NCBI RefSeq assembly: GCF_021556485.1
Contig: NZ_JAKGBW010000005.1
Location: 173,086 to 237,085 of the forward strand
Direction: 5' to 3'
DNA: 64,000 nt
Origin: Oceanobacillus alkalisoli
GTDB taxonomy: Bacteria > Bacillota > Bacilli > Bacillales > Amphibacillaceae
Below, piece after piece: positions 44,351-52,515 of this stretch. Position 1 is the first letter of the stretch. Every line of letters begins with the position of its first letter. Position numbers and translations under genes: made by a program. The notes beneath the pieces are model-generated. The model was not told where the DNA came from and ran no database searches. It worked only from the letters and a program-made list of their open reading frames with translations.

Positions 44351-44896
44351 ATGAGTCAAATTGTAATTGTGTCAGGCAGTCCATCTGCATTATCAAGATC
44401 GGAACGCATCCTTTATTATTTAGGCGACCTTGCGGAAGAGGAAGGATATTCCGTTAAGCATATTTCCGTGAAAGATATCGATGCAGAGGATTTGCTTTTT
44501 GCAAACTTCAACAGTCCGAAAATAAAGGAAATCGCCAAGACGTTAGAAAAAGCGGATGGAATAATTGTCGGTTCACCGGTATATAAAGCTTCATATTCTG
44601 GTGTACTAAAAGCATTATTCGATATCTTGCCGCAAGACGTTTTACAAGATACGTATGTACTACCTGTCATGACAGGTGGCAGTTCTTCTCATTTATTGGC
44701 GCTCGATTATGCGTTGAAACCGTTACTGGCGACGATGAAAGCTCAAAATTTAAAAGGACTTTATTACAAAGACAGTGACATTGATAAGACAGGGGATCGT
44801 GTTATTGTTGACGAAGATGTACTGAACCGGACAAAAAAGCAAGTCAACTATTTTTTAGAGAAAATCAAAGGAAATATTGGCGTAAAAATTTATTAG
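44351..44896 (+). CDS. NADPH-dependent FMN reductase (SsuE-like)
   Basis: Flavodoxin-fold reductase of 181 residues supplying reduced FMN. It begins IVIVSGSPSALSRSERIL (phosphate-binding loop) and has IIVGSPVYKASYSGVLKALFDILP and PVMTGGSSSHLLALDYALKPLL, as in SsuE. AGGGGG lies 9 nt before the ATG. It is the last gene in an operon with two LLM-class monooxygenases, which need FMNH2 from such a partner. Confidence 0.92.
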   Translation: MSQIVIVSGSPSALSRSERILYYLGDLAEEEGYSVKHISVKDIDAEDLLFANFNSPKIKEIAKTLEKADGIIVGSPVYKASYSGVLKALFDILPQDVLQDTYVLPVMTGGSSSHLLALDYALKPLLATMKAQNLKGLYYKDSDIDKTGDRVIVDEDVLNRTKKQVNYFLEKIKGNIGVKIY

Positions 44897-44914
44897 AAAT
44901 AAAAGAGGCTGGGA

Positions 44915-44950
44915 GCGTGGGCTTACACTGAAAAAGTGTAAGCCCCACGC
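44915..44950 (+). terminator. terminator of the sulfur operon
   Basis: GCGTGGGCTTACACT and AGTGTAAGCCCCACGC form a 15-bp stem with one bulged C, followed by ATTTTTAT. The preceding AAAAGAGGCTGGGA also occurs after the flagellin gene. Confidence 0.9.
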
Positions 44951-45082
44951 ATTTTTATATTTAAAATGACAGAAATAAAGCTGTGAAGTAAAATGAAGTG
45001 GGGAGGGGTTGGATTGTTTGAATTCATAAAAATAAAATGTAAGTTTAAGTCGATTGAGAAAAGCGCCTGGTTGCAGAAATAT

Positions 45083-45274
45083 TCAATCTTCATCGACAAA
45101 ATTATGATCTTCCTCTTCTGGCAGCTTTTCTAAGGTCACTAATATAAGTGTTGCTACTGGTCCAAGGAACAAAGAAATAAAGAACCAATTAAGCCCCGAT
45201 CTGTTTTTCCCTTGTGCCAATCCAGCGTTAATAAGGGTAAGAGTTCCCCAACCAACAAAAAATTGGTCTCCCAT
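45083..45274 (-). CDS. small two-helix membrane protein
   Basis: The 63-residue protein has a hydrophobic N-terminal segment, the motif AQGKNRSGLNWFFISLFLGPVATLILV, and an acidic tail. The pattern (K/R-rich turn, W-F, G-P) recurs in many small bacterial membrane proteins without known function. AAGGAGG lies 7 nt before the ATG, so it is probably expressed. Confidence 0.7.
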   Translation of the reverse strand: MGDQFFVGWGTLTLINAGLAQGKNRSGLNWFFISLFLGPVATLILVTLEKLPEEEDHNFVDED

Positions 45275-45458
45275 ACCGATTCCTCCTTGTGGTGTATTAA
45301 TCTTCTGGTATATGATTTAATCATTTATTTAGTCGTTGGTATTGTTCTCCAATAAAACATTTACCATCGCATCTTTGTAACAAGGTTTCATCTAAGAAAA
45401 TACAACAGCTTTTATTATAGGTTTTGCACAACAACGTTTGTTTTAATATCAATTAAAC

Positions 45459-45656
45459 CTATATCTCTCTTTCAAAGATTAATTCAAAATAAGTCGACGA
45501 GACTCCTTTATGACTATCTACGCTTGGGGAAAAAATTTGTACTAGTCTCCATCCTTCTTTCGCATGCTGATGAATGATAATCATCTAATGGTTGACTATC
45601 TTTAAAACCAAAAGTGGTTCTCCTACTAAAGCTTTTTCAAATATGGATTCAAACAT
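45459..45656 (-). pseudogene. DUF4177-like small protein with an in-frame stop
   Basis: An ATG after AGAGGGGA opens MFESIFEKALVGEPL and meets TAG at 45585-45587; past it the same frame reads [18 protein letters not shown] and then [13 protein letters not shown] before the true stop. GWRLVQI and YFELIFER are DUF4177 hallmarks. Between the parts a different frame reads [10 protein letters not shown], closer to the family, so two compensating small indels may be the real damage. Full length would be 65 residues, normal for the family. Confidence 0.65.
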
Positions 45657-45809
45657 ACTTATCTTCCCCTCTTTTAACTTATTTTTTGGGTAATAGGCTG
45701 TGATACCCTGCTCTTAAACCAAACTTCCCCGCTAACTCATTATCTCTATACTTAAATGATAACATAATATTCCAAACGTTTTACACTTTATTTTATGTAA
45801 TAGTTACTT

Positions 45810-45928
45810 GAATGAATTTCACCATTACCAAAGTCGGCTTTTCCATCACCATATGTAGTTGGGAACGAACCAACTCAACTACATATGGTGATGGAAAAGC
45901 ATTACATACGTATTATGAAATTCATTAA
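45810..45928. repeat. MITE-like palindromic repeat, copy B (complete)
   Basis: The 119-bp element has terminal inverted repeats (AATGAATTTCA at the left, TGAAATTCATT at the right) and a central hairpin with two perfect 25-nt arms (45837-45861 and 45876-45900) around a 14-nt loop. It is the fullest of three related copies in 4.3 kb. It carries no coding region. Confidence 0.85.
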
Positions 45929-45929
45929 C

Positions 45930-46082
45930 TTAGTGTTCTTTAATTTGAATATCTGGATTCTTTTCTTGTAACGTCTCTACAAAGAATTTTATTTCTTTGG
46001 GCGAAACCTGTACTGTTTCGTATTTGTTGTACGTAAGTTCAATTCTATGAATAGAGAGTGATGGAGATATAAAGGGGTTCAT
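45930..46082 (-). CDS. hypothetical 50-residue protein
   Basis: The frame reads MNPFISPSLSIHRIELTYNK, then YETVQVSPKEIKFFVETL and a charged end. The composition is protein-like and the frame stops right beside repeat copy B. No family is recognised. The ribosome site is poor (AGGAAA 4 nt before the ATG), so it may be a remnant. Confidence 0.4.
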   Translation of the reverse strand: MNPFISPSLSIHRIELTYNKYETVQVSPKEIKFFVETLQEKNPDIQIKEH

Positions 46083-46238
46083 AGTTTTCCTAAATGATTT
46101 CATTTATATTTACTTTGGTTTCAAAATCCTATTGATGCTTACTAAATTGCCCAAAAATTCAAGTCGTGCAATCGCTTCCTCTATCGCTTATAATGACATT
46201 TAAGAATATTTTCACGTTTGATGAGGAGGGATTAACTT

Positions 46239-47165
46239 ATGATAATTGTTCACGACATATTACAGGCGAAGCGGGATATTCAAGATGTGATTGATACGAC
46301 ACCAATTTTACATTCGCGCAGCCTGAGTGAAATCTGTGGAAATGGAATGTATTTTAAAGCGGAGCATTTGCAGAAAACGGGATCATTTAAAATTCGTGGG
46401 GCGACGAATAAAGTGAAGAAGATGGTCCGGGAGAAAGCGGCGTATATCACAACGGCATCCAGTGGAAACCATGGACAGGCGGTTTCCTATATTGCAACGC
46501 AGCTCGGGGTGCCGGTTACGGTTGTTGCACCGGAAGATGTCCGGGATACGAAACGTCAAGCAATTGAAACATATGGCGGGAAGATTGAAACGTTCGGTAC
46601 GACTTCAGAGGAGCGGATTTCTCGGGCAAAGGAGCTTGCGAAAGAAAAGAACGGTGTATTTATACCACCATATAATGATGCATTTGTAATGGCAGGACAA
46701 GGAACAATCGGTCTGGAAATACTTGCTCAGCTACCTAAAGCTAATGTGGTTGTTGTTCCAATTGGTGGCGGTGGGCTAATAGCTGGTATTCTAACGGCAA
46801 TTAAGCAGAGTAAGCCGAATGTGAAAGTAATTGGGGTGGAACCGGAAATCGCAAATGATACGTATTTGTCATTAAAAAGTGGGGAAATCACGAAGATTCC
46901 TAGATCATCTACGATTGCAGATGGGCTTCGGGCAAGTAAACCAGGATTCATGACCTATCCGATTATTCAGCAGTATGTGGATGATATTGTTCTCGTTTCA
47001 GAGGATGAAATTAAAGAGGCACAAATCCTTGTTCTTGAACGGATGAAGCAACTTATTGAACCGTCAGCGGCCGTTACGGTAGCTGCAGCGATGAGCGGGA
47101 AATTAGGAGTGGAAGATAAAAATATCGTTAGTGTGTTAAGTGGTGGTAATGTGGACGTTCGGTAA
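46239..47165 (+). CDS. threonine/serine dehydratase (PLP)
   Basis: Fold-type II PLP enzyme of 308 residues that deaminates threonine or serine to the 2-keto acid, or could racemise serine. PLP lysine is in KTGSFKIRGATNK, the phosphate loop is VPIGGGGLIAG, and SSGNHGQAVSY binds substrate. There is no C-terminal ACT domain, so it is the catabolic type and not feedback-inhibited IlvA. GAGGAGGG precedes the ATG. About 150 bp of featureless DNA lies before it. Confidence 0.9.
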   Translation: MIIVHDILQAKRDIQDVIDTTPILHSRSLSEICGNGMYFKAEHLQKTGSFKIRGATNKVKKMVREKAAYITTASSGNHGQAVSYIATQLGVPVTVVAPEDVRDTKRQAIETYGGKIETFGTTSEERISRAKELAKEKNGVFIPPYNDAFVMAGQGTIGLEILAQLPKANVVVVPIGGGGLIAGILTAIKQSKPNVKVIGVEPEIANDTYLSLKSGEITKIPRSSTIADGLRASKPGFMTYPIIQQYVDDIVLVSEDEIKEAQILVLERMKQLIEPSAAVTVAAAMSGKLGVEDKNIVSVLSGGNVDVR

Positions 47166-47408
47166 AAAATCCATATGGTATGAGTCTTTCTTCTTTCGGA
47201 ATTTTTTGGGAAATAGTTCTTTCTTCCGCTTTCAAGCCTGCCTGTAAAACGATACGATTTTAATATGGTAACTATTGAAGTTCCTCGTGTCATCCAAATG
47301 TTGTTGAATTGGTCAACTGGAGGTTTAGAGGATGGTGCTGGTGGAATAATATAAGTTAGGATACGGTTTATTGTTAAAGGAGCAGATAGACAAACAGGAG
47401 GTAACATC

Positions 47409-47642
47409 ATGCATCAGAAAAGTATCGCATTAGCATATATCCTCTGGCTCATCTTCGGCCAGATTGGAGTTCATCGGTTCTACACTGGAAGAGTAGCAAC
47501 TGGAATTATGCAGTTATTATTAGGGGTAACTGGGTGGGCAACGCAGTGGATCTTAATCGGCTACATTCCGCTTGGCATTCTTTGGCTATGGATGTTCGTC
47601 GATATCTTTCTCATTCCAGGAATGTGCAGGAATCCGCGCTAA
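47409..47642 (+). CDS. TM2-domain membrane protein
   Basis: The 77-residue protein has two membrane helices with the TM2 pattern GQIGVHRFYTGRVATGIMQLLLG and a second helix ending WMFVDIFLIPGM. AGGAGG lies 7 nt before the ATG. Function is unknown for the family in bacteria. The preceding 243 bp show no convincing gene. Confidence 0.88.
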   Translation: MHQKSIALAYILWLIFGQIGVHRFYTGRVATGIMQLLLGVTGWATQWILIGYIPLGILWLWMFVDIFLIPGMCRNPR

Positions 47643-47675
47643 TAAGGAAGGAATCAGCAAAAGGGGGAATAGTTA

Positions 47676-48158
47676 ATGGATAATTTAAAAACAGCAGACA
47701 TTTGTGATGACCATGCAAGTGAGGTCCAGGTATGTAAAATGGACTTTCGTTCTTTCGGGAAGCGGCACCGTTTTTCGGGGAAAATTGAAACGGTTCATGT
47801 GTATGAAGATAATGTTTTATTCGAAGAAGCGCTTGAATCAGTGCCAGCTGGTTCTGTCATTGTCGTAAATGGCGGGGGGTCAAGGAACTGTGCACTTATG
47901 GGAGACCGATTAGCAGGGATTGCGGTTACCCGCGGGCTTGCTGGTGTGATTATTAACGGCTGTGTCCGTGATTCCGGAGATCTTGCTACGATGGATGTCG
48001 GGATTTTGGCACTTGGAACAAATCCGCTTAAAAGTAAAAAGAATGGAATTGGCGAACGGAATGTGAGGTTTACTTTTGGTGATGTAAAATGGAGACCGGG
48101 GAGTTTCGTTTATGCGGATGAAGACGGTGTAATCGTTTCAGAAAAAGAAATTATATAA
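47676..48158 (+). CDS. RraA-like protein (HMG/CHA aldolase family)
   Basis: The 160-residue protein of the RraA/4-hydroxy-4-methyl-2-oxoglutarate aldolase family has VPAGSVIVVNGGGSRNCALMGDRLAGIAVTRGLAGVIINGCVRDS with the metal-binding G-x-x-R-D pattern. Members are divalent-metal aldolases/oxaloacetate decarboxylases or RNase E inhibitors; the latter is unlikely in a Bacillaceae host. GGGGGAA lies before the ATG. It is followed at once by repeat copy C. Confidence 0.88.
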   Translation: MDNLKTADICDDHASEVQVCKMDFRSFGKRHRFSGKIETVHVYEDNVLFEEALESVPAGSVIVVNGGGSRNCALMGDRLAGIAVTRGLAGVIINGCVRDSGDLATMDVGILALGTNPLKSKKNGIGERNVRFTFGDVKWRPGSFVYADEDGVIVSEKEII

Positions 48159-48160
48159 GG

Positions 48161-48243
48161 GAATGAATTTCATAATTACCAAAGTCGGCTTCACCATCAC
48201 CATATGTAGTTGGGAACGAATCAACTCAACTACATATGGTGAA
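48161..48243. repeat. MITE-like palindromic repeat, copy C (right end missing)
   Basis: It starts GAATGAATTTCATAATTACC and AAAGTCGGCTTCACCATC like copy B, and keeps the central hairpin (CACCATATGTAGTTG and its complement). It then stops, without the right terminal repeat. It begins 3 nt after the RraA-like gene. Confidence 0.8.
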
Positions 48244-48257
48244 GTAAGATTTTAACT

Positions 48258-48294
48258 AAACTAGGGCTGCTGGAATAAATTGCAGTTCTAGTTT
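48258..48294 (+). terminator. terminator after the RraA-like gene
   Basis: AAACTAGGGCTGC (48258-48270) and GCAGTTCTAGTTT (48282-48294) pair with two G-U or mismatched positions, followed by TTTATTTAC. It is just beyond repeat copy C. Confidence 0.75.
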
Positions 48295-48387
48295 TTTATT
48301 TACACTTTTGTGGTATATTCAACAAAATTTTCGTCTTAACAGACATTATGGTGTTATATTTTGTAAATTCGTGTAAATTAAAACTAA

Positions 48388-48415
48388 TTGAATTTTTGCT
48401 TAACCCTGATATAAT
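48388..48415 (+). promoter_or_regulatory. sigma-A promoter for formaldehyde dehydrogenase
   Basis: TTGAAT (48388-48393), 16 nt, TATAAT (48410-48415). Transcription would begin near 48422, about 60 nt before the TTG start of the dehydrogenase gene. Confidence 0.65.
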
Positions 48416-48480
48416 CGAATTCAGAGAGCAATGCCTACATGATGGACATCCTTATAAAAATTTTTTAAGGAGTGATTCGT

Positions 48481-49728
48481 TTGTCAAACAAAGCAGTAGT
48501 GTATTCCAAGCCGGGAGAGGTGGAAGTGAAGGATATCGGTTATCCGGATCTTGTTCTCCGTGATGGACCAGGTGTTAACCCGCTGAACGTCGGAAGGAAG
48601 TGTAATCATGGAGTTATTTTAAAAGTGATTGCAACGAATATTTGCGGAAGTGACCAGCATATGGTTCGCGGAAGAACGACCGCTCCAAGTGGTTTGGTGT
48701 TGGGGCATGAGATTACGGGAGAAGTGATAGAAGTTGGAAGTGACGTAGAATTCATTGAAAAAGGTGATATTGTATCTGTCCCATTCAACATTGCTTGTGG
48801 GCGTTGTGTCAATTGCCGCCAGCAAGACACGCATATTTGCTTGAATGTGAATCCGGATCGCCCTGGTTCTGCATACGGTTATGTAGATATGGGAGGCTGG
48901 GTCGGTGGTCAGTCCGAATATGTGATGGTTCCATATGCTGATTTCCAGCTGTTAAAATTCCCTGATAGGGATAAGGCGATGGATAAGATTCTTGACTTAA
49001 CGATGCTTTCGGACATTTTTCCGACTGGATACCATGGTGCTTATAGTGCGGGAGTTAAAATGGGCTCGACGGTATATGTAGCAGGAGCTGGACCAGTTGG
49101 ACTTGCTGCAGCGCATTCTGCACAACTGCTTGGTGCTTCGGTTGTTATTGTAGGCGATTTGAATGAAGAACGGTTGGCCCAAGCGAGAAGCTTTGGCTGT
49201 GAAACGGTTAACTTAAGAGACCATGATGATCTCGGTGAGCAAATCGAACAAATTCTAGGCGTTCCGGAAGTTGATTGTGCGGTTGATGCGGTAGGCTTTG
49301 AGGCGAGCGGACACGGCAAAGATGCCGGGGAAGCCCCTGCAACAGTATTGAATTCCATTATGGATATAACGCGAGCAGGAGGACGACTCGGTATTCCTGG
49401 ATTGTATGTTACAGGTGACCCGGGTGCGGTTGATGCAGAGGCGAAAGAAGGAACACTGAAAATCCGCTTTGGATTAGGTTTCGCAAAAGCACATCATTTT
49501 GTTACGGGACAAACGCCTGTAATGAAATATAACCGCGATTTAATGCAGGCGATTTTAAGTGGCCGTGCACAAATTGCGAAAGTGGTGAACGCGACGGTCA
49601 TTTCCATGGGTGAATCCCCAGATGGATATAAACAGTTTGACGGCGGAGCAGCAAGAAAATATGTCATTGACCCGCACGGAACGGTCCGTAAACACTTGAG
49701 CCTTGATACGGCAGAAGTGATTAATTAA
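48481..49728 (+). CDS. fdhA: glutathione-independent formaldehyde dehydrogenase
   Basis: Zinc- and NAD-dependent medium-chain dehydrogenase of 415 residues. It shows ATNICGSDQHMVRGRTT, GHEITGEVIEVG, the structural-zinc loop CGRCVNCRQQDTHIC, the cofactor fold VYVAGAGPVGLAAAHSAQLLGA and the long insert typical of this family. It oxidises formaldehyde to formate, or dismutates it. The start is TTG, 8 nt after AAGGAG. Its own promoter and terminator make it a single-gene unit, and a formate/nitrite transporter gene follows, so formate may be exported by the neighbour. Confidence 0.92.
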   Translation: MSNKAVVYSKPGEVEVKDIGYPDLVLRDGPGVNPLNVGRKCNHGVILKVIATNICGSDQHMVRGRTTAPSGLVLGHEITGEVIEVGSDVEFIEKGDIVSVPFNIACGRCVNCRQQDTHICLNVNPDRPGSAYGYVDMGGWVGGQSEYVMVPYADFQLLKFPDRDKAMDKILDLTMLSDIFPTGYHGAYSAGVKMGSTVYVAGAGPVGLAAAHSAQLLGASVVIVGDLNEERLAQARSFGCETVNLRDHDDLGEQIEQILGVPEVDCAVDAVGFEASGHGKDAGEAPATVLNSIMDITRAGGRLGIPGLYVTGDPGAVDAEAKEGTLKIRFGLGFAKAHHFVTGQTPVMKYNRDLMQAILSGRAQIAKVVNATVISMGESPDGYKQFDGGAARKYVIDPHGTVRKHLSLDTAEVIN

Positions 49729-49770
49729 CAACTCTAATTTAGTGGATGGTTTTGCGTATAATTTTTATAG

Positions 49771-49807
49771 AGCTGGAACTGAAGTTTAGTTAAGATCAGT
49801 TCCAGCT
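49771..49807 (+). terminator. terminator after formaldehyde dehydrogenase
   Basis: AGCTGGAACTGA and its exact complement TCAGTTCCAGCT form a 12-bp stem followed by seven T. Confidence 0.92.
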
Positions 49808-49956
49808 TTTTTTGTCTTCATTAATGATTTGAGTTTAAGAGATATAGTCACAAATCTGTCAGACTTATCCATCCAAAAATAGTTTATACTTAAGTTAGTG
49901 CTCTTGTATGTGAAGTTATGAACATATAACTATTAAAATGAAAAGGATAGATGTAT

Positions 49957-50754
49957 ATGGATTACGTAAAACCGAATCAAGTAATCGAGTCTATTGCGAC
50001 AGCTGGAGTGAATAAGTCACAGTTATCAATAAGCCATATTTTGATTAAAGCGATGCTAGCTGGTGCATTATTAGGATATGCGACAACATTGGCATTCACT
50101 GGAGCGACACAAACTGGATTAGATATTGTCGGCGCACTTATTTTCCCGACAGGATTTGTAATGACCTTATTACTGAATCTTGAATTGGTTACAGGCTCTT
50201 TTGCCGTGCTTCCGGTAGCTCGATTCCGCAAAAAAATTCCGATATCATCTATTGCTCATAATTTCACTTGGGCGTTCATCGGAAACTTAGCCGGCAGCCT
50301 CATCTATGCGGCATTGTATGTGATAACCATTACTTATTTTGGTAATATCGATGAGTCTATTATGATTCAAAAGCTGATTGCAGTAGCGGAAAGTAAAACA
50401 CTAGATTATAAAGCAATTGGCATGGATGGCATGGTTGTTGTATTTGTGAAAGCAATGCTTTGTAACTTCATGGTCACCTTGGGAGTGGTGATGAATGCTA
50501 CATCTACTTCTACTTTTGGTAAAATTGCTGCTATGTGGATACCAATTTTTATTTTCTTTGCGCAAGGATTTGAACACGCAGTTGTTAATATGTTCGTTAT
50601 CCCAGCAGGAATGATGGTCGGTGCAGATGTTAATTTAGCAGACTGGTGGGTCTGGAACCAAATTCCTGTTACGATTGGGAACTTTGTTAGTGGATTTTTA
50701 TTTGTCGCATTAGCTCTTCATGTTGTGACGAGAGAGAAGAAGGAGAAAGTGTAG
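49957..50754 (+). CDS. formate/nitrite transporter family (FNT) protein
   Basis: Pentameric-type anion channel of 265 residues with six membrane segments. Family marks are KAMLAGALLGYATTLAF, PTGFVMTLLLNLELVTGSFAV, AMLCNFMVTLGVVM and FIFFAQGFEHAVVNMFVIP. Of two ATGs, that at 49957 lies 9 nt after AAAAGGA and is preferred. Formate, nitrite or hydrosulfide are possible substrates. The position after formaldehyde dehydrogenase favours formate, but a terminator separates the genes. Confidence 0.9.
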   Translation: MDYVKPNQVIESIATAGVNKSQLSISHILIKAMLAGALLGYATTLAFTGATQTGLDIVGALIFPTGFVMTLLLNLELVTGSFAVLPVARFRKKIPISSIAHNFTWAFIGNLAGSLIYAALYVITITYFGNIDESIMIQKLIAVAESKTLDYKAIGMDGMVVVFVKAMLCNFMVTLGVVMNATSTSTFGKIAAMWIPIFIFFAQGFEHAVVNMFVIPAGMMVGADVNLADWWVWNQIPVTIGNFVSGFLFVALALHVVTREKKEKV

Positions 50755-50780
50755 ATTATAGGAAAGAAAGTGATTAACTT

Positions 50781-50800
50781 AGGGGTGTCAGAGCACCTCT
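50781..50800 (+). terminator. terminator after the FNT gene
   Basis: AGGGGTG and CACCTCT form a 7-bp stem with one G-U pair, followed by ATTTTTG. Confidence 0.7.
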
Positions 50801-50945
50801 ATTTTTGTGTGGTAAACATACCATACTTGAATAAATAAAAGCTATATATGTTGAACTGAAGTTTTCACTCCTGTAATAGGAACGGATCCATCTATTAGAA
50901 AGTTATGTTGTTTAAATTCGCTTTTGTTCGATAAAGCTCATCTAG

Positions 50946-51360
50946 GAGACAGTTTTATGGATAAAGTAACCGATTGTGTCTAATAGAACACCCCTCTGAG
51001 ACAGTTTATGGATAAAGCAGTCGATTGTGTCTAATAGAACTCATCTATGAGACAGATTCATGGAAAAAGCAGTCGATTGTGTCTGATAGAACACCCCTCT
51101 GAGACAGATTCATGGAAAAAGCAGTCGATTGTGTCTAATAGAACACCCCTCTGAGACAGTTTTATGGAAAAAGCAGTCGATTGTGTCTAATAGAACACCC
51201 CTCTGAGACAGATTCATGGAAAAAGCAGTCGATTGTGTCTAATAGAACTCATCTATGAGACAGATTCATAGATATATAGCCGACCATTGTCTAATAGCAC
51301 TCACCTATAAGACAAATTCATGAATTTGCCACTGCTCGTGTCTAATAGTGTTCTCCTACC
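50946..51360. repeat. tandem array of eight 52-bp units
   Basis: Units start at 50946, 50998, 51049, 51101, 51153, 51205, 51257 and 51309. A typical unit opens GAGACAGATTCATGGAAAAA, continues GCAGTCGATTGTGTCTAATA and closes GAACACCCCTCT or GAACTCATCTAT. Each holds AGACA and TGTCT as an inverted pair. The middle units are nearly identical and the edges decay, and a worn unit is visible just before 50946. There is no open frame and no CRISPR-like spacer variation. The remaining gap (50801-51443) shows nothing else. Confidence 0.92.
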
Positions 51361-51443
51361 AAGTCATAATGACAAGGAAAACAATTGATAAAATATTTAG
51401 TTCAACTTAATATAGCTTATTTAAATGAAGTAATACTTTGTAA

Positions 51444-51472
51444 TTGACAAAATATTACCAAGACATTATAAT
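51444..51472 (+). promoter_or_regulatory. consensus sigma-A promoter for the TRAP operon
   Basis: TTGACA (51444-51449), 17 nt, TATAAT (51467-51472): a perfect match to the consensus, starting near 51479. Confidence 0.88.
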
Positions 51473-51485
51473 GAAAGCGCTTTAT
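51472..51485 (+). promoter_or_regulatory. cre-like site at the TRAP promoter start
   Basis: TGAAAGCGCTTTAT fits the CcpA site except for its last two bases. It overlaps the -10 box and start point, where CcpA binding would repress. This suggests that uptake is shut off by preferred sugars. Confidence 0.6.
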
Positions 51486-51525
51486 AAACTGAAGGTATTT
51501 GAAAGAAGGGGAGAGGGGATCAGAA

Positions 51526-52515
51526 ATGAGAAAGAAATGGTTTGGTTTACTAGTCATCGGTATTCTATCAATTGTGCTTGTAGCCTGTGGGGATGATGGA
51601 GGAGATGACGCGAATAGTAGTGACGGCGGGAGTGGGGATTCTGCCGGACTTGAAGCAAATATTGTGACCATCGCTACGGGCGGGGCGTCTGGTCCATATA
51701 ATATTATCGCTACAACACTTGCGGATATTTACACGTCAACTTATGATGTCAACTCTCGTACCCAGACAACAGGGGCTTCCGCTGAAAATTTGAATCTAAT
51801 GGCGGATGAAAAAGTAGAAATGGCGTTTGTTATGAGCGATGCACTGAGTCAGGCCTTGAATGGGGAAGAAAGCTTCTCAGAGCCACTAGAAGGGATTACA
51901 CAAATTGCCACGCTGTACCCGAATGTCGTCCAAATTGTCGCGAGAGCAGATGCTGGTATTGAAACAATTGAAGATTTGGTTGGGAAACGGGTTGCCGTTG
52001 GTGACCAGGGATCCGGAGTAGAAATAAATGCACGTGCACTGCTTGATGGTCATGATATTACATATGATGACTTGCAGGTAGACTATTTAGGTTATGCGGA
52101 AGCGTCTGACGGTTTATCTGGCGGTACAATTGATGCAGCTTTTTTAACGAGTGGACTGCCGAATGCTTCTGTATTAGAACTATCTGAAACGCTTGATATT
52201 AATTTGGTAACAGTAGATGCAGATAAAGTTGCGGAAATTGCTGAAGAACATCCTTACTTTGTTCCATTTGAAATTCCAGTTGATATGTATGATAATGCTG
52301 AAGTTGTGGCAACAGCAGCTGTTCCGAATGCGCTCGTTGTACGCGAAGATTTAAGTGAGGATGATGTGTATGAATTAACGAAATCTTTCTTTGAAAATCT
52401 GGATCAGTTAGCTAATTCACACCAAGCAGCATCCGATATATCATTAGATACAGCCGGGGACGGACTCATTGCGCCATTACATCCAGGAGCTGAGAAATAT
52501 TTTAATGAGCAATAA
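51526..52515 (+). CDS. TRAP transporter TAXI-family substrate-binding lipoprotein
   Basis: Extracytoplasmic receptor of 329 residues. It has a signal peptide with lipobox LVAC, an acidic linker (DDGGDDANSSDGGS) and the TAXI domain starting VTIATGGASGPYNIIATTLADIY, with SAENLNLMADEKVEMAFVMSDAL and VGKRVAVGDQGSGVEINARALL. The ATG of MRKKWF follows AGAGGGG. It heads a TAXI-DUF1850-fused permease operon. The ligand is unknown; relatives bind glutamate or other C4/C5 acids. Confidence 0.93.
   Translation: MRKKWFGLLVIGILSIVLVACGDDGGDDANSSDGGSGDSAGLEANIVTIATGGASGPYNIIATTLADIYTSTYDVNSRTQTTGASAENLNLMADEKVEMAFVMSDALSQALNGEESFSEPLEGITQIATLYPNVVQIVARADAGIETIEDLVGKRVAVGDQGSGVEINARALLDGHDITYDDLQVDYLGYAEASDGLSGGTIDAAFLTSGLPNASVLELSETLDINLVTVDADKVAEIAEEHPYFVPFEIPVDMYDNAEVVATAAVPNALVVREDLSEDDVYELTKSFFENLDQLANSHQAASDISLDTAGDGLIAPLHPGAEKYFNEQ

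Noticed and set aside
45679-45765. 28-codon minus-strand frame reading MLSFKYRDNELAGKFGLRAG
   Set aside because: Protein-like in composition and just upstream of the DUF4177 remnant, but too short, without a ribosome site and with no known family.
47265-47354. 29-codon frame reading MVTIEVPRVIQMLLNWSTGG
   Set aside because: No ribosome site and no recognisable relatives; left as non-coding.
50946-51360. Possible CRISPR array
   Set aside because: Units of 51-52 bp repeat over their full length, with no unique spacers, and no cas genes are present. It is an ordinary tandem repeat.
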